DNA from: UBA2387 sp019454665
Lineage (GTDB): Bacteria; Armatimonadota; Fimbriimonadia; Fimbriimonadales; Fimbriimonadaceae
DNA: 64,000 bases
Reading direction: 5' to 3'
NCBI GenBank assembly: GCA_045862995.1
Contig: BTVX01000005.1
Span: forward strand, 62,001 to 126,000
Shown: in pieces, positions 45,922 through 53,950 of the stretch
How the letters are laid out: every line of letters begins with the position of its first letter
Position numbering within the stretch: position 1 is the stretch's first letter
Translations under genes and position numbers: made by a program
The notes under the pieces: model-generated
Told to the model about the DNA's origin: nothing
Seen by the model: the letters and a program-made list of their open reading frames with translations, nothing else
Database searches by the model: none

Positions 45922-47193
45922 ATGCCCGAATACGTTGCTCCCGAGGAGGCGGTCTCCACGATCAAAAGTGGGGACCGCGTTTACGTTCACGGGATGGCCG
46001 CCGCACCCCAGACCCTGATCAACGCGCTCGTGAGCCGCGCAGACGAACTGAGGGACGTGGAGATCGTTCACCTGCACACCGAGTGCGATGCCGTCTATGC
46101 CAGGCCCGAGTTCGCAGGCAGTTTCTTCGTCAACAACCTGTTCATCGGGGCGAACGTCCGCGGGGCGGTCGCCGACGGCAGAGCCGACTACGTGCCCGTC
46201 TTCCTCAGCGAAGTGCCCCTGCTCTTCCGGCGGAAGGTCCTCCCCATTGACGTGGCGCTCATCCAGGTTTCGCCGCCCGACCGGCACGGCTTCTGCTCCC
46301 TCGGAGTCTCCGTGGATGCCACGCTGGCCGCCGTCGAATCTGCAAAGACGGTCGTCGCGCAAGTCAACGAGCACATGCCGCGCACGCACGGCGACGGCAA
46401 TCTGCACTATTCCCGCTTTGCTCAGATGGTCTGGCACAGCAGCCCGCTTCCCGAACACACGGTGGGTATCCCGACCGACGTGGAACTCGCGATCGGCAAC
46501 CAAGCGGCCGCACTGATCGAAGACGGCGCAACGCTCCAGATGGGCATCGGCGCGATCCCGAACGCCGTGCTCGCTTCCCTCAAAGGCCACCGAAGGCTCG
46601 GCATCCACACCGAGATGTTCTCGGACGGCGTGGTTGATCTGGTCGAGAGCGGCGCGATCACGGGCGAAGAGAAGACGATCCACCGACGCCGCATCGTTGC
46701 CGGCTTCGTCATGGGCTCCAAGCGCCTCTACGACTTCGTGGACGACAACCCCGACGTGGCCATGCTCGACATCGGCTTTGTGAACGACACGGCCGTCATC
46801 CGCAAACTGCCCAAGATGACGGCGATCAACAGCGCCATCGAGATAGACTTGACCGGCCAGGTGTGCGCGGACTCCATTGGCACACGGCTGTACTCGGGCG
46901 TCGGCGGCCAAATGGACTTCGTGCGCGGCGCCTCGCTTTCCCCGGGCGGCAAGCCCATCTTTGCGTTGCCCTCGCGGACGGCGAAGGGCGTCTCGCGTCT
47001 CGTCCCGATCCTCAAGCCGGGCGCTGGCGTCGTCACGACGCGGGCCCACGTCCACTACGTGGTGACCGAGTACGGGGTCGCCGACCTTTACGGCAAGAAC
47101 CTCCGTCAGCGGGCAAGCGCGCTCATCAGCATCGCCCACCCCGAAGACCGAGAAGAACTGGAGAAAGCGGCGTTCGAGCGGTTCAAGCGCTGA
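45922..47193 (+). CDS. acetyl-CoA hydrolase/transferase family protein (4-hydroxybutyrate CoA-transferase-like)
   Basis: A 423-residue CoA-transferase. It begins MPEYVAPEEAVSTIKSGDRVYVHG, the usual N-terminal CoA-transferase fold. The catalytic Glu is most likely Glu231 in HTEMFSDG, and GIGAIPNAVL and GGQMDFVRGA are also conserved. It moves CoA between acetate and another acid, or hydrolyses acetyl-CoA. A long open frame upstream (from 45313) is antisense to the halogenase gene and was left out. It lies 46 nt before smpB. Confidence 0.88.
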   Translation: MPEYVAPEEAVSTIKSGDRVYVHGMAAAPQTLINALVSRADELRDVEIVHLHTECDAVYARPEFAGSFFVNNLFIGANVRGAVADGRADYVPVFLSEVPLLFRRKVLPIDVALIQVSPPDRHGFCSLGVSVDATLAAVESAKTVVAQVNEHMPRTHGDGNLHYSRFAQMVWHSSPLPEHTVGIPTDVELAIGNQAAALIEDGATLQMGIGAIPNAVLASLKGHRRLGIHTEMFSDGVVDLVESGAITGEEKTIHRRRIVAGFVMGSKRLYDFVDDNPDVAMLDIGFVNDTAVIRKLPKMTAINSAIEIDLTGQVCADSIGTRLYSGVGGQMDFVRGASLSPGGKPIFALPSRTAKGVSRLVPILKPGAGVVTTRAHVHYVVTEYGVADLYGKNLRQRASALISIAHPEDREELEKAAFERFKR

Positions 47194-47239
47194 AAGACCC
47201 CCGCTCCAGGTTCGCCAGCGGCTACAATGAGCCCCCGCG

Positions 47240-47713
47240 ATGGCGAAGAAAGACCAACCCTCGGGCCCGGCCACCATCCACAACCGGAAAGCCCGCCACG
47301 ACTACGAGATCCTCGACACCGTCGAGGCCGGTCTCGTGCTCGTGGGTTCCGAGGTCAAGAGCCTGTTCGCCGGCAAGGCCAACCTGACGGACGCCTACTG
47401 CAAGATAGACAACGGCGAGCTGTGGGTGGTGAACCTGGACATCACGACCTACGACAAGGCGACGACCTACGCCCCCGACCCTCGGCGCACGCGCAAACTC
47501 CTGATGCACCGCAAGGAGATTGACCTGCTGCACCGCAAGAGCCAAGAGAAGGGCCTCACGATGATCCCGCTCAAGATCTACTTCAAAAACGGCAGGGCGA
47601 AGATCGAGGTGGGTCTGGCACGGGGCCGGAAGCAGTACGACAAACGCGACGCGCTCGCCAAGAAGGACCAGAAACGCGAAATGGACCGCCTGCGTTCGCG
47701 GCGCGACTTCTGA
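47240..47713 (+). CDS. smpB: SsrA-binding protein
   Basis: A 157-residue SmpB. The oligonucleotide-binding barrel starts with NRKARHDYEILDTVEAGLVLVGSEVKSL. The C-terminal tail, GRAKIEVGLARGRKQYDKRDALAKKDQKRE, is the part that enters the ribosome decoding site. It binds tmRNA and rescues stalled ribosomes. The ssrA gene itself is not in the window. TACAAT at 47223-47228 lies 11 nt before the ATG, so the leader is very short. It is followed by a tRNA-Ser gene on the opposite strand. Confidence 0.96.
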   Translation: MAKKDQPSGPATIHNRKARHDYEILDTVEAGLVLVGSEVKSLFAGKANLTDAYCKIDNGELWVVNLDITTYDKATTYAPDPRRTRKLLMHRKEIDLLHRKSQEKGLTMIPLKIYFKNGRAKIEVGLARGRKQYDKRDALAKKDQKREMDRLRSRRDF

Positions 47714-47722
47714 ACGGGAGTT

Positions 47723-47816
47723 TCTGGCGGAGCGGGTGGGATTCGAACCCACGACCCGGCTTTCACCGAGTACGCGATTTCCAGTCGCGCTCCTTCGACC
47801 ACTCGGACACCACTCC
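47723..47816 (-). tRNA. tRNA-Ser (anticodon GGA)
   Basis: A 94-nt class II tRNA with encoded CCA. The acceptor stem is GGAGTGG/CCGCTCC, the D arm starts TGTCCGAGTGG, the anticodon loop carries GGA at 47780-47782, a long variable arm follows, and the T arm is GTGGGTTCGAATCCCAC. The long variable arm and anticodon both identify Ser (UCC/UCU codons). Confidence 0.95.
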
Positions 47817-47967
47817 GCGACAGGCACCATTATGCCCGAATCGGCTTGCCCGCCACGGGGCGGCCCGGGTCCCAAACCGGCCAAGTCGCGGAATTCCCCT
47901 GCCCCGGAGCCGAAGGCCGGGGTGGTCCCGTTAGGTCCGCGACGCCCTGAGGTTCGGCCGGCGCCGG

Positions 47968-48681
47968 TCACCGCTCCAGGCCGAAAAGAGCGTCCGCGGC
48001 AAGAACGCTCTCCGTCTCGCCTTCGTGCGAGGCGATGAGTTCCCCGTCGGAACCGATGCCGATGGCGACGAGGACGCGACCCTGCCCATCGCGGTACTTC
48101 TTGCCGGGCGTGGCATCGAACAACCCCCAAACGGGGGCCAGCGCCGCCCAGGAGTCGGGCTCGGGCAGCCTCGCCAAGTGCTCCAGAATCGTCCCGGCCA
48201 GTTCCTCGGCAGAAGGTGCGACGCCCCGCTCGGCCTCCAGGCTCGTCACCGCTCGCTCCAAGCCCTCCGGAAACTCGATCGGGCGCAGGTTGATCCCCAC
48301 TCCCACGATGGCCACCCGCCGACGGTCGGGGTCTTCGACCACCTCGGTGAGGATGCCGCCGAGTTTCTTGCCGCGAAGCGAAAGGTCGTTCGGCCAGCGC
48401 AACTGCGCCCGAGTCGCGCCGGCGACCGCGACCGCGACCGCCATGCCGATCAGCCACGGCTTCGGGTGGTCGGCGAAGTTGCCGAACACGAGCGACATCG
48501 TCAGCGACCGACCTGGAGCGCTGACCCACTGGCGGGTGAACCGTCCCCGACCCGCCGTCTGGTTGTCTGCCAGCACGATGCCCACGGGCTCGCGGTTGGC
48601 AAGCAGACGCTGCGCTTCGGCTTGGGTGGAATCCACCTCTGCCCGATGCACCCAGGGACCGAATTCGAGGGGACTTCTCAT
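47968..48681 (-). CDS. birA: biotin--[acetyl-CoA-carboxylase] ligase
   Basis: A 237-residue biotin ligase. The biotinyl-AMP site has QTAGRGRFTRQW and RWPNDL, and GGILTEV and GVGINL follow. A small C-terminal SH3-like domain is present. The N-terminal helix-turn-helix of E. coli BirA is missing, so it is a group I ligase without repressor function. It attaches biotin to the carboxyl carrier protein. It overlaps nadC by 4 nt (ATGA). There are about 150 nt between its stop and the tRNA-Ser gene, in which I see only a CCCCGG/CCGGGG stem. Confidence 0.9.
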   Translation of the reverse strand: MRSPLEFGPWVHRAEVDSTQAEAQRLLANREPVGIVLADNQTAGRGRFTRQWVSAPGRSLTMSLVFGNFADHPKPWLIGMAVAVAVAGATRAQLRWPNDLSLRGKKLGGILTEVVEDPDRRRVAIVGVGINLRPIEFPEGLERAVTSLEAERGVAPSAEELAGTILEHLARLPEPDSWAALAPVWGLFDATPGKKYRDGQGRVLVAIGIGSDGELIASHEGETESVLAADALFGLER

Positions 48682-49511
48682 GCGAACTCCAGATGCAAAG
48701 CCAGCGGTCGCGAAGCCATCGTGGTCGCGCTGGTTGAAACGTAATGGACTCCCGTCGCCCCGATCTCGGCGAGGTTGTCCAACGTGACGCCGCCGCTGGC
48801 CTCAAGAGGGATGCGGTCGCCCAAGCGCTCGACCACGGCCCGGAGTCGCTCCGGCGTCATGTTGTCGAGGAGCAGCACGTCGGCCCCTGCCCCATGGGCT
48901 GCGATCGCCTCTTCGAGCGTGGCGCATTCGACCTCGATCTTGGTCATGGGTGAAACGTTGGCGCGGACGGTGGCGACGGCGGCGGCCACATCGCCCACGG
49001 CGCGAATGTGGTTGTCCTTGAGCATGGCGGCATCGTACAGGCCCATCCGGTGGTTCATGCCGCCGCCACACCGAACGGCGTACTTGGCCAGGCTCCGCAA
49101 GCCGGGGACGGTCTTGCGCGTGTCGAGCAGCCTCGCGCCCGTGCCCTGCAAGGCGCGGACGTACGTGCGGGTGGTGGAGGCGATGCCCGAAAGGTGCATC
49201 AGGAAGTTCAAGGCCGTCCGCTCGCGGGCGACCACAAGGGCGGGCGAGCCGATTCCCTTGAGCACCACGGTTCCCGGGCCAACCGAGTCTCCGTCCTTCA
49301 CCAGCGCCACGCAGTCGCCAGCCGCCGAAAGCAGACTGCGGGCGATCTCGACCCCGCAGACCACGCCTTCGCCCTGGGCTTCGATGAACCACTCGGCGCG
49401 TTCGGTGGGCAAGCAAATTGCCGTCAGATCGCCTGTGCCGAGGTCCTCGGCCAAGGCGCGCGCGACGATGGGTTGCCAGTCTTCGGGAATGGGGGGCTTC
49501 CAGGCGGTCAC
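48678..49511 (-). CDS. nadC: nicotinate-nucleotide pyrophosphorylase (carboxylating)
   Basis: A 277-residue quinolinate phosphoribosyltransferase. Hallmarks are LMHLSGIASTTRTYV, LDTRKTVPGLRSLAKYAV, GGGMNHRMGLYDAAMLKDNH, and the C-terminal IEVECATLEEAI and LLLDNMTPE barrel strands, then EASGGVTLDN. It makes nicotinate mononucleotide from quinolinate and PRPP in NAD synthesis. It overlaps the upstream hypothetical gene and birA by 4 nt each. NadA and NadB are not in the window. Confidence 0.95.
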   Translation of the reverse strand: MTAWKPPIPEDWQPIVARALAEDLGTGDLTAICLPTERAEWFIEAQGEGVVCGVEIARSLLSAAGDCVALVKDGDSVGPGTVVLKGIGSPALVVARERTALNFLMHLSGIASTTRTYVRALQGTGARLLDTRKTVPGLRSLAKYAVRCGGGMNHRMGLYDAAMLKDNHIRAVGDVAAAVATVRANVSPMTKIEVECATLEEAIAAHGAGADVLLLDNMTPERLRAVVERLGDRIPLEASGGVTLDNLAEIGATGVHYVSTSATTMASRPLALHLEFA

Positions 49512-49993
49512 TCGGATTCGATGTTTACCCGACAGCGCGCGCTCAACTCGTCCGGCAGGAGATCGAACGGCACGTCAATACCGTTGCGGTTCCAACCGAT
49601 GGGAACGCGTACACGCCCCACCGAGATGTAGGCGGGCGGAGCGATTTTGATCGAGCCATCCGCCAACTCGAGGTCCACACGGTCGCCTCGCGAGACCATG
49701 CGCTGGATATCCCTGTAAGCGACGACCCGGGTCTTGGCGCCACCGACGATCTCCAGGTAGTCGTCGTGAAGCACGTACTCGACCGTGGTCGAATGGGCGT
49801 GCAGCGCATGGGCGATGGCGGATTTTCCCGCCCCCATGATCGCACCGGCGGCATCGCGAACGCTTCGCTTGAGGTCGGGCTCTTCCGAGCGGAAGACGGC
49901 CGCGCCCCTGCGTTGGGCGCCTCGGGCGGTCGTGCCCGAGCCCATCTCCAACCACCGGACGGCTTCGGCCGGGCGATAGCGAACGAGCGACAT
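49508..49993 (-). CDS. hypothetical protein, first gene of the nadC-birA operon
   Basis: A 161-residue protein I do not recognise. The first half is polar with a short helix (KRSVRDAAGAIMGAGKSAIAHAL; the GAGKS here is probably not a P-loop because it lacks the strand and spacing). The second half is beta-rich (TTVEYVLHDDYLEIVGG, then VELADGSIKIAPP) and could be a PH-like or SH3-like domain. I chose the ATG at 49993, 7 nt after a perfect TATAAT, over one at 50002 that overlaps the hexamer. It overlaps nadC by 4 nt, so the three genes are translationally coupled. Confidence 0.65.
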   Translation of the reverse strand: MSLVRYRPAEAVRWLEMGSGTTARGAQRRGAAVFRSEEPDLKRSVRDAAGAIMGAGKSAIAHALHAHSTTVEYVLHDDYLEIVGGAKTRVVAYRDIQRMVSRGDRVDLELADGSIKIAPPAYISVGRVRVPIGWNRNGIDVPFDLLPDELSARCRVNIESE

Positions 49994-50106
49994 GCACGGC
50001 ATTATAGGACGGCGCGCAGGCGCGGACCCCCCATAAGTCTCACCGCCCGCAGACGAATCTCGCGCAGACGGCGTAGACTATCCCAGCGCCCCTCGGGCCG
50101 AACATC

Positions 50107-50886
50107 ATGAAATCCCCCCTTGTGGACATCCAGAATTCGCAGGACTCGAGAAACATCCCCATCGACAAGGTGGGCGTACGCGGCGTCAAGTACCCCATCG
50201 CCGTGCTCGACCGGGCCAACGATCGGCAGCACACCATCGGCGACTTCACGCTCACGGTGAACCTGCCACACCATTTCAAGGGCACCCACATGAGCCGGTT
50301 CCTCGAAGTGCTCAACGAGCACCAGGCCGAAGTGAGCGTCCACAGTCTCCCGGACATCCTGCGTGCCCTCAAGGAGCGGCTCGACGCCGAAAGCGCGCAC
50401 ATCGAAGTCATGTTTCCGTTCTTCATGGCCAAGCCGGCGCCGGTCACAGGGAAGGTGGGCATGATGCCGTTCGACTGCCGATTCATCGCCGAGGCAAACG
50501 GGAAGTTCGACCTGACGATGGAAGTCGTGGTGCCCGTCACCACGTTGTGCCCGTGTTCCAAGGAGATTTCGGATCGGGGCGCGCACAACCAACGCGGCTA
50601 CGTGACTGCCCGCGTGAAGACCGAGGGCCACGTCTGGCTCGAGGAACTCATCGAGCTGATCGAGGGTGCGGCCTCGTGCGCGTTGTATCCGTTGCTCAAG
50701 CGTCCCGACGAGAAGTGGGTCACCGAGCGCGCGTTCGACAACCCCCGCTTCGTGGAGGACATGGTGCGCGAAGTGGCGTTGGCGTTCGATGCCGACCCGC
50801 GCATCCGGTCCTACGAGGTCGAGGTGGAGAACCACGAGTCCATCCACGCGCACAACGCCTACGCCTACCTGGCGCGGGAGCGCTGA
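50107..50886 (+). CDS. folE2: GTP cyclohydrolase I type 2
   Basis: A 259-residue FolE2/MptA-type cyclohydrolase. Key motifs are LTVNLPHHFKGTHMSRF, the metal-site Cys block VTTLCPCSKEISDRGAHNQR, and ENHESIHAHNAYAY at the C-terminus. It makes dihydroneopterin triphosphate from GTP for folate or queuosine. This version does not need Zn and is often used where FolE is absent or zinc is scarce, which goes with the Cys-minus L31 here. A TAGACT hexamer lies 27 nt upstream of the ATG. Confidence 0.93.
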   Translation: MKSPLVDIQNSQDSRNIPIDKVGVRGVKYPIAVLDRANDRQHTIGDFTLTVNLPHHFKGTHMSRFLEVLNEHQAEVSVHSLPDILRALKERLDAESAHIEVMFPFFMAKPAPVTGKVGMMPFDCRFIAEANGKFDLTMEVVVPVTTLCPCSKEISDRGAHNQRGYVTARVKTEGHVWLEELIELIEGAASCALYPLLKRPDEKWVTERAFDNPRFVEDMVREVALAFDADPRIRSYEVEVENHESIHAHNAYAYLARER

Positions 50887-50887
50887 C

Positions 50888-51199
50888 GTGGCTTACGGCG
50901 AGCGGCGTCGGGAACTGTACGAACTCGTGGCCCGAATCCCGGCCGGGCGCGTGTGTTCGTACGGGCTGCTCGGCCGCTCCCTCTCGGGGCCGGTGAGCGG
51001 CGTGATCGTTGGGAAGTGGATGGCGTCCTGCCCGCCCGAGTTGCCCTGGTGGCGCGTCGTGGCGGCCAGTGGCGCTTTGGTCGTCGCCTCCCGCAGCCCG
51101 CATCTGGCGCACGAACAGCGGGAGCGTCTGGAGTCGGAGGGCGTCGCCTTCGACGGGGACGCGGTGCGCATGGCCGCGTTCCTCTGGGTTCCAACCTAA
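50888..51199 (+). CDS. alkyltransferase-like (ATL) protein, MGMT family without the catalytic Cys
   Basis: A 103-residue MGMT-type DNA-binding domain. It has the helix-turn-helix region VCSYGLLGRSLSGP and the arginine-finger motif, but the active-site PCHRV is replaced by PWWRV in LPWWRVVAASG. Such proteins bind O6-alkylguanine and mark it for nucleotide excision repair rather than removing the alkyl group. A GTG start follows the folE2 stop by one nt. Length matches known ATL proteins. Confidence 0.82.
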   Translation: MAYGERRRELYELVARIPAGRVCSYGLLGRSLSGPVSGVIVGKWMASCPPELPWWRVVAASGALVVASRSPHLAHEQRERLESEGVAFDGDAVRMAAFLWVPT

Positions 51200-51206
51200 C
51201 GGGTGC

Positions 51207-51346
51207 CACGAGTTCCCAGCCCGGGCGTCCCTCGTTGGCCGGGGTGTTTCGTGGGCTGGAACTCGTGAATGTCCGGCGTCGCATCTTGGGTTCCGACCTG
51301 TCGAAACGTGGTGGGAGTTCTGGACTCAGTCCAGGTCGGGAACCCA
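51207..51346. repeat. two large imperfect hairpins in a 250-nt intergenic region
   Basis: Hairpin 1: CACGAGTTCCCAGCCC (51207-51222) with GGGCTGGAACTCGTG (51253-51267), one bulge. Hairpin 2: TGGGTTCCGACCTG (51287-51300) with CAGGTCGGGAACCCA (51332-51346), one bulge; a smaller palindrome CTGGACTcAGTCCAG (51320-51334) competes with its right arm. GGGTGCCAC occurs at 51201 and without the first base change at 51372 and again at 58699. The rest of 51200-51450 shows no gene. Confidence 0.6.
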
Positions 51347-51450
51347 TGCCACCCGGCTTCACCAAGGGGTGGGGTGCCACAAGCTCTGCTGCCAGCGATG
51401 GTCAAGAACAACAAAACCCGCACGTTCTGTGCAGGTTTTGGCATCGAACT

Positions 51451-51525
51451 TGGAGCCGGCGACCGGATTCGAACCGGTGACCTGCTGTTTACGAAACAGC
51501 TGCTCTACCACTGAGCTACGCCGGC
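51451..51525 (-). tRNA. tRNA-Thr (anticodon CGT)
   Basis: A 75-nt cloverleaf with encoded CCA. The acceptor stem is GCCGGCG, the D arm TAGCTCAGTGGTAGAGC, the anticodon loop TTCGTAA carries CGT (51491-51493), and the T arm is CCGGTTCGAATCCGG. The anticodon reads ACG codons. Confidence 0.95.
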
Positions 51526-51573
51526 GGGCACGATAGTATGGCGTCTCGGCGACGCCAAGGGCAAGGGGCGGGG

Positions 51574-52179
51574 TCAGGAGAGGACCGATTTGCCCAGAAC
51601 CGCGCCGTCCGGAGCCAGGTCGTAAACCAGCGGCACGCCCGTCTCCAGGTTCAACTCCAGCACTTCGGTCTCGCTCAGCCCGTCCAGCTTCATCACGATC
51701 GAGCGGTTCGAGTTTCCGTGCGCGACCACCAGCACGTCCTTCCCCTGCCGGATGTCGCCCAGGATACACCGCTCGAAGAACGGCACGGTGCGCGCGGCGG
51801 TGTCCTTGAGTGCCTCGCCTCCGGGGGGCGGGACGTCGTAGCTGCGCCGCCAGATCTTCACCTGCTCCTCGCCGAACTGACGCCTCATGTCGTCTTTGTT
51901 CAGGCCCTGCAGGTCGCCGTAGTGCCGCTCGTTCAGGGCTTGGTCGCGGATCACCGGCAAATCTACGCCCATCTCGCCGAGCATGATGGCGAGCGTGTCT
52001 TGGGCTCGACGGAGGGCGCTCGTATAGGCAACGTCGAAGCGCATCCCCTTCAAGAGCGAACCGGCGCGGGCGGCCTCGGCCCTTCCCTGCGCGGTCAGAG
52101 GAACATCCACCCACCCGGTGAATCGGTTTTCGAGGTTCCAGAGCGATTGGCCGTGTCGGACCAGTACGAGGTTCGGCAT
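51574..52179 (-). CDS. gpmA: 2,3-bisphosphoglycerate-dependent phosphoglycerate mutase
   Basis: A 201-residue histidine phosphatase superfamily enzyme. The phosphorylated His is in LVLVRHGQSLWN, with LNERHYGDLQG carrying the second conserved region and LVVAHGNSNRSIV the second His. It interconverts 3- and 2-phosphoglycerate in glycolysis. It is somewhat shorter than E. coli GpmA (250) and matches the compact bacterial forms. The start at 52179 lies 8 nt after TACAAC; an ATG at 52185 is also possible. Confidence 0.88.
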   Translation of the reverse strand: MPNLVLVRHGQSLWNLENRFTGWVDVPLTAQGRAEAARAGSLLKGMRFDVAYTSALRRAQDTLAIMLGEMGVDLPVIRDQALNERHYGDLQGLNKDDMRRQFGEEQVKIWRRSYDVPPPGGEALKDTAARTVPFFERCILGDIRQGKDVLVVAHGNSNRSIVMKLDGLSETEVLELNLETGVPLVYDLAPDGAVLGKSVLS

Positions 52180-52267
52180 CGGCATCGGTTGTACCCGAGT
52201 CCCTAACTCGTCCACGCTTCCGCGAGACGGTTCCGGCTGAGGACGGCGGCCCGCTGGCGCATACCAA

Positions 52268-52305
52268 AGAGGTCCCAGAGGCCGAATACGACCTATGGGA
52301 CCTCT
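52268..52305 (-). terminator. inverted repeat, probable groEL transcript end
   Basis: AGAGGTCCCA (52268-52277) and TGGGACCTCT (52296-52305) form a perfect 10-bp stem with an 18-nt loop, 20 nt downstream of the groEL stop. There is no T-run of note on the minus strand. Confidence 0.55.
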
Positions 52306-52326
52306 GCGAACCGAGACTCGGAAGTC

Positions 52327-53940
52327 TTAGTGGTGGTGGTGGCCGGCGGCGCCTTCGTCTTCCTTCTCGGGCAACTCGGCGACGGCGGCTTCAGTGATCA
52401 GCAGCAGGCCGCTGATCGAAGCCGCGTTCTGCAGCGCGGCGCGGACGACCTTGGTCGGATCCACGACACCGGCGGCCAGCAGGTCGCCGTACTCGAGGTT
52501 GGACGCGTTGAAGCCGTAGTTGGCCTCGTTCGCCACACGAACACGCTCCACGATGACCGAACCTTCGACGCCCGCGTTCTCCGCGATCGTGCGCATCGGC
52601 GATTCGATGGCCCGCCGAACGATGGCGATGCCGATGTTCTCGTCGCCTTCGCCCTGCAGGTCGGCCAGAGCCGCACCGGCCTTGAGCAGCGCGACGCCGC
52701 CTCCGGGCACGATGCCTTCCTCAAGCGCGGCGCGAGTCGCGGCGAGCGCGTCTTCGATCCGGGCCTTCTTGTCCTTCAGCGCGGGCTCGGTGGGGGCGCC
52801 GACCTTGATGACGGCCACACCGCCCGAGAGCTTCGCATACCGCTCCTGCAGCTTCTCCTTGTCGTAGTTGCTGTCGGTGGTCTCGGCCTGCTGCTGGATC
52901 TGCTTCATCCGGCCTTCGATCTTGGCTCGGTCGCCCTTTCCGCCGACGATGGTCGTGTGCTCCTTGGTGATGACCATCTTGGCGCACGAGCCGAGCATGG
53001 TCAGGTCCACGTTCTCGAGCTTCATGCCCAGGTCCTCGCTGACGAACTGGCCGCCCGTGAGGATGGCCATGTCTTCCATCATCGCCTTGCGCCGCTCGCC
53101 AAAGCCCGGCGCCTTGACCGCCGCGAGCGGCAGGTTGGCGCGAAGCCGGTTGAGCACCAGCGTGGCGAGGCACTCGTTTTCGACGTCCTCGGCGATGATC
53201 ACCAGCGGCCGACCGGCGCGCATGACCTTCTCGAGCACGGGGACCAAGTCCTGGACGTTGGAGATCTTCTTCTCGTGGAAGAGGATCATCGGCTCTTCGA
53301 ACACGGTTTCCATGCGCGAGGCATCCGTGACGAAGTAGGGGCTCATATAGCCCTTGTCGAACTGCAAGCCGTCCACGATGTCGAACGTGGTGTCCGCGAT
53401 CTTGGACTCTTCCACCGTCACGACGCCGTCCTTGCCGACTTTGTCGATGACGTTGGCGACCAATTCGCCGATCTCCTCGCTCTTGGCGGAGATGGTGCCG
53501 ACTTCCTTGATGGCCTTGTGGCCGGAGATCTCTTTGCTCATCGCCTTGAGTTCGGCGACCACGGCGTCGGTGGCCTTCTCGATGCCGCGCTTGATCTGCG
53601 TGGCGTTGGAACCTGCGGCGACGTTGCGGATGCCTTCCTTGAAGATGGCTTGGGCGAGCACGGTTGCGGTGGTGGTCCCGTCGCCGGCGGTGTCGTTGGT
53701 CTTGCTGCTCACTTCGCGGATGAGCTGTGCGCCCATGTTCTCGAAGCGGTCCTCGACCTCGATTTCCTTGGCAATGGTGACGCCGTCGTTGATGACGGTC
53801 GGCGCGCCGAATTTCTTTTCGAGCACGACGTTCCGTCCACGGGGGCCAAGGGTGACCTTGACCGCGTTGGCGAGCTTGTCGACGCCGGCTTCAATGGCCT
53901 TGCGGGCGTCGTTTCCGAATTTGAGTGATTTTGCTGGCAT
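52327..53940 (-). CDS. groEL: chaperonin GroEL
   Basis: A 537-residue chaperonin. The N-terminus MPAKSLKFGNDARKAIEAG and the ATP-site block LGPRGRNVVLEKKFG...GDGTTTATVLA are canonical, and VPGGGVALLKA is present near the C-terminus. The tail is AAGHHHH instead of the usual Gly-Met repeats. With GroES it folds cytosolic proteins. The start was set at MPAKSLKFG, 31 residues into the longest frame, since the extension reads through the 10-bp repeat array. It follows a purine-rich GAAGAAGA. Its transcript should pass through the four-helix-bundle gene from groES. Confidence 0.97.
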   Translation of the reverse strand: MPAKSLKFGNDARKAIEAGVDKLANAVKVTLGPRGRNVVLEKKFGAPTVINDGVTIAKEIEVEDRFENMGAQLIREVSSKTNDTAGDGTTTATVLAQAIFKEGIRNVAAGSNATQIKRGIEKATDAVVAELKAMSKEISGHKAIKEVGTISAKSEEIGELVANVIDKVGKDGVVTVEESKIADTTFDIVDGLQFDKGYMSPYFVTDASRMETVFEEPMILFHEKKISNVQDLVPVLEKVMRAGRPLVIIAEDVENECLATLVLNRLRANLPLAAVKAPGFGERRKAMMEDMAILTGGQFVSEDLGMKLENVDLTMLGSCAKMVITKEHTTIVGGKGDRAKIEGRMKQIQQQAETTDSNYDKEKLQERYAKLSGGVAVIKVGAPTEPALKDKKARIEDALAATRAALEEGIVPGGGVALLKAGAALADLQGEGDENIGIAIVRRAIESPMRTIAENAGVEGSVIVERVRVANEANYGFNASNLEYGDLLAAGVVDPTKVVRAALQNAASISGLLLITEAAVAELPEKEDEGAAGHHHH

Positions 53941-53950
53941 GGTCTTCTTC

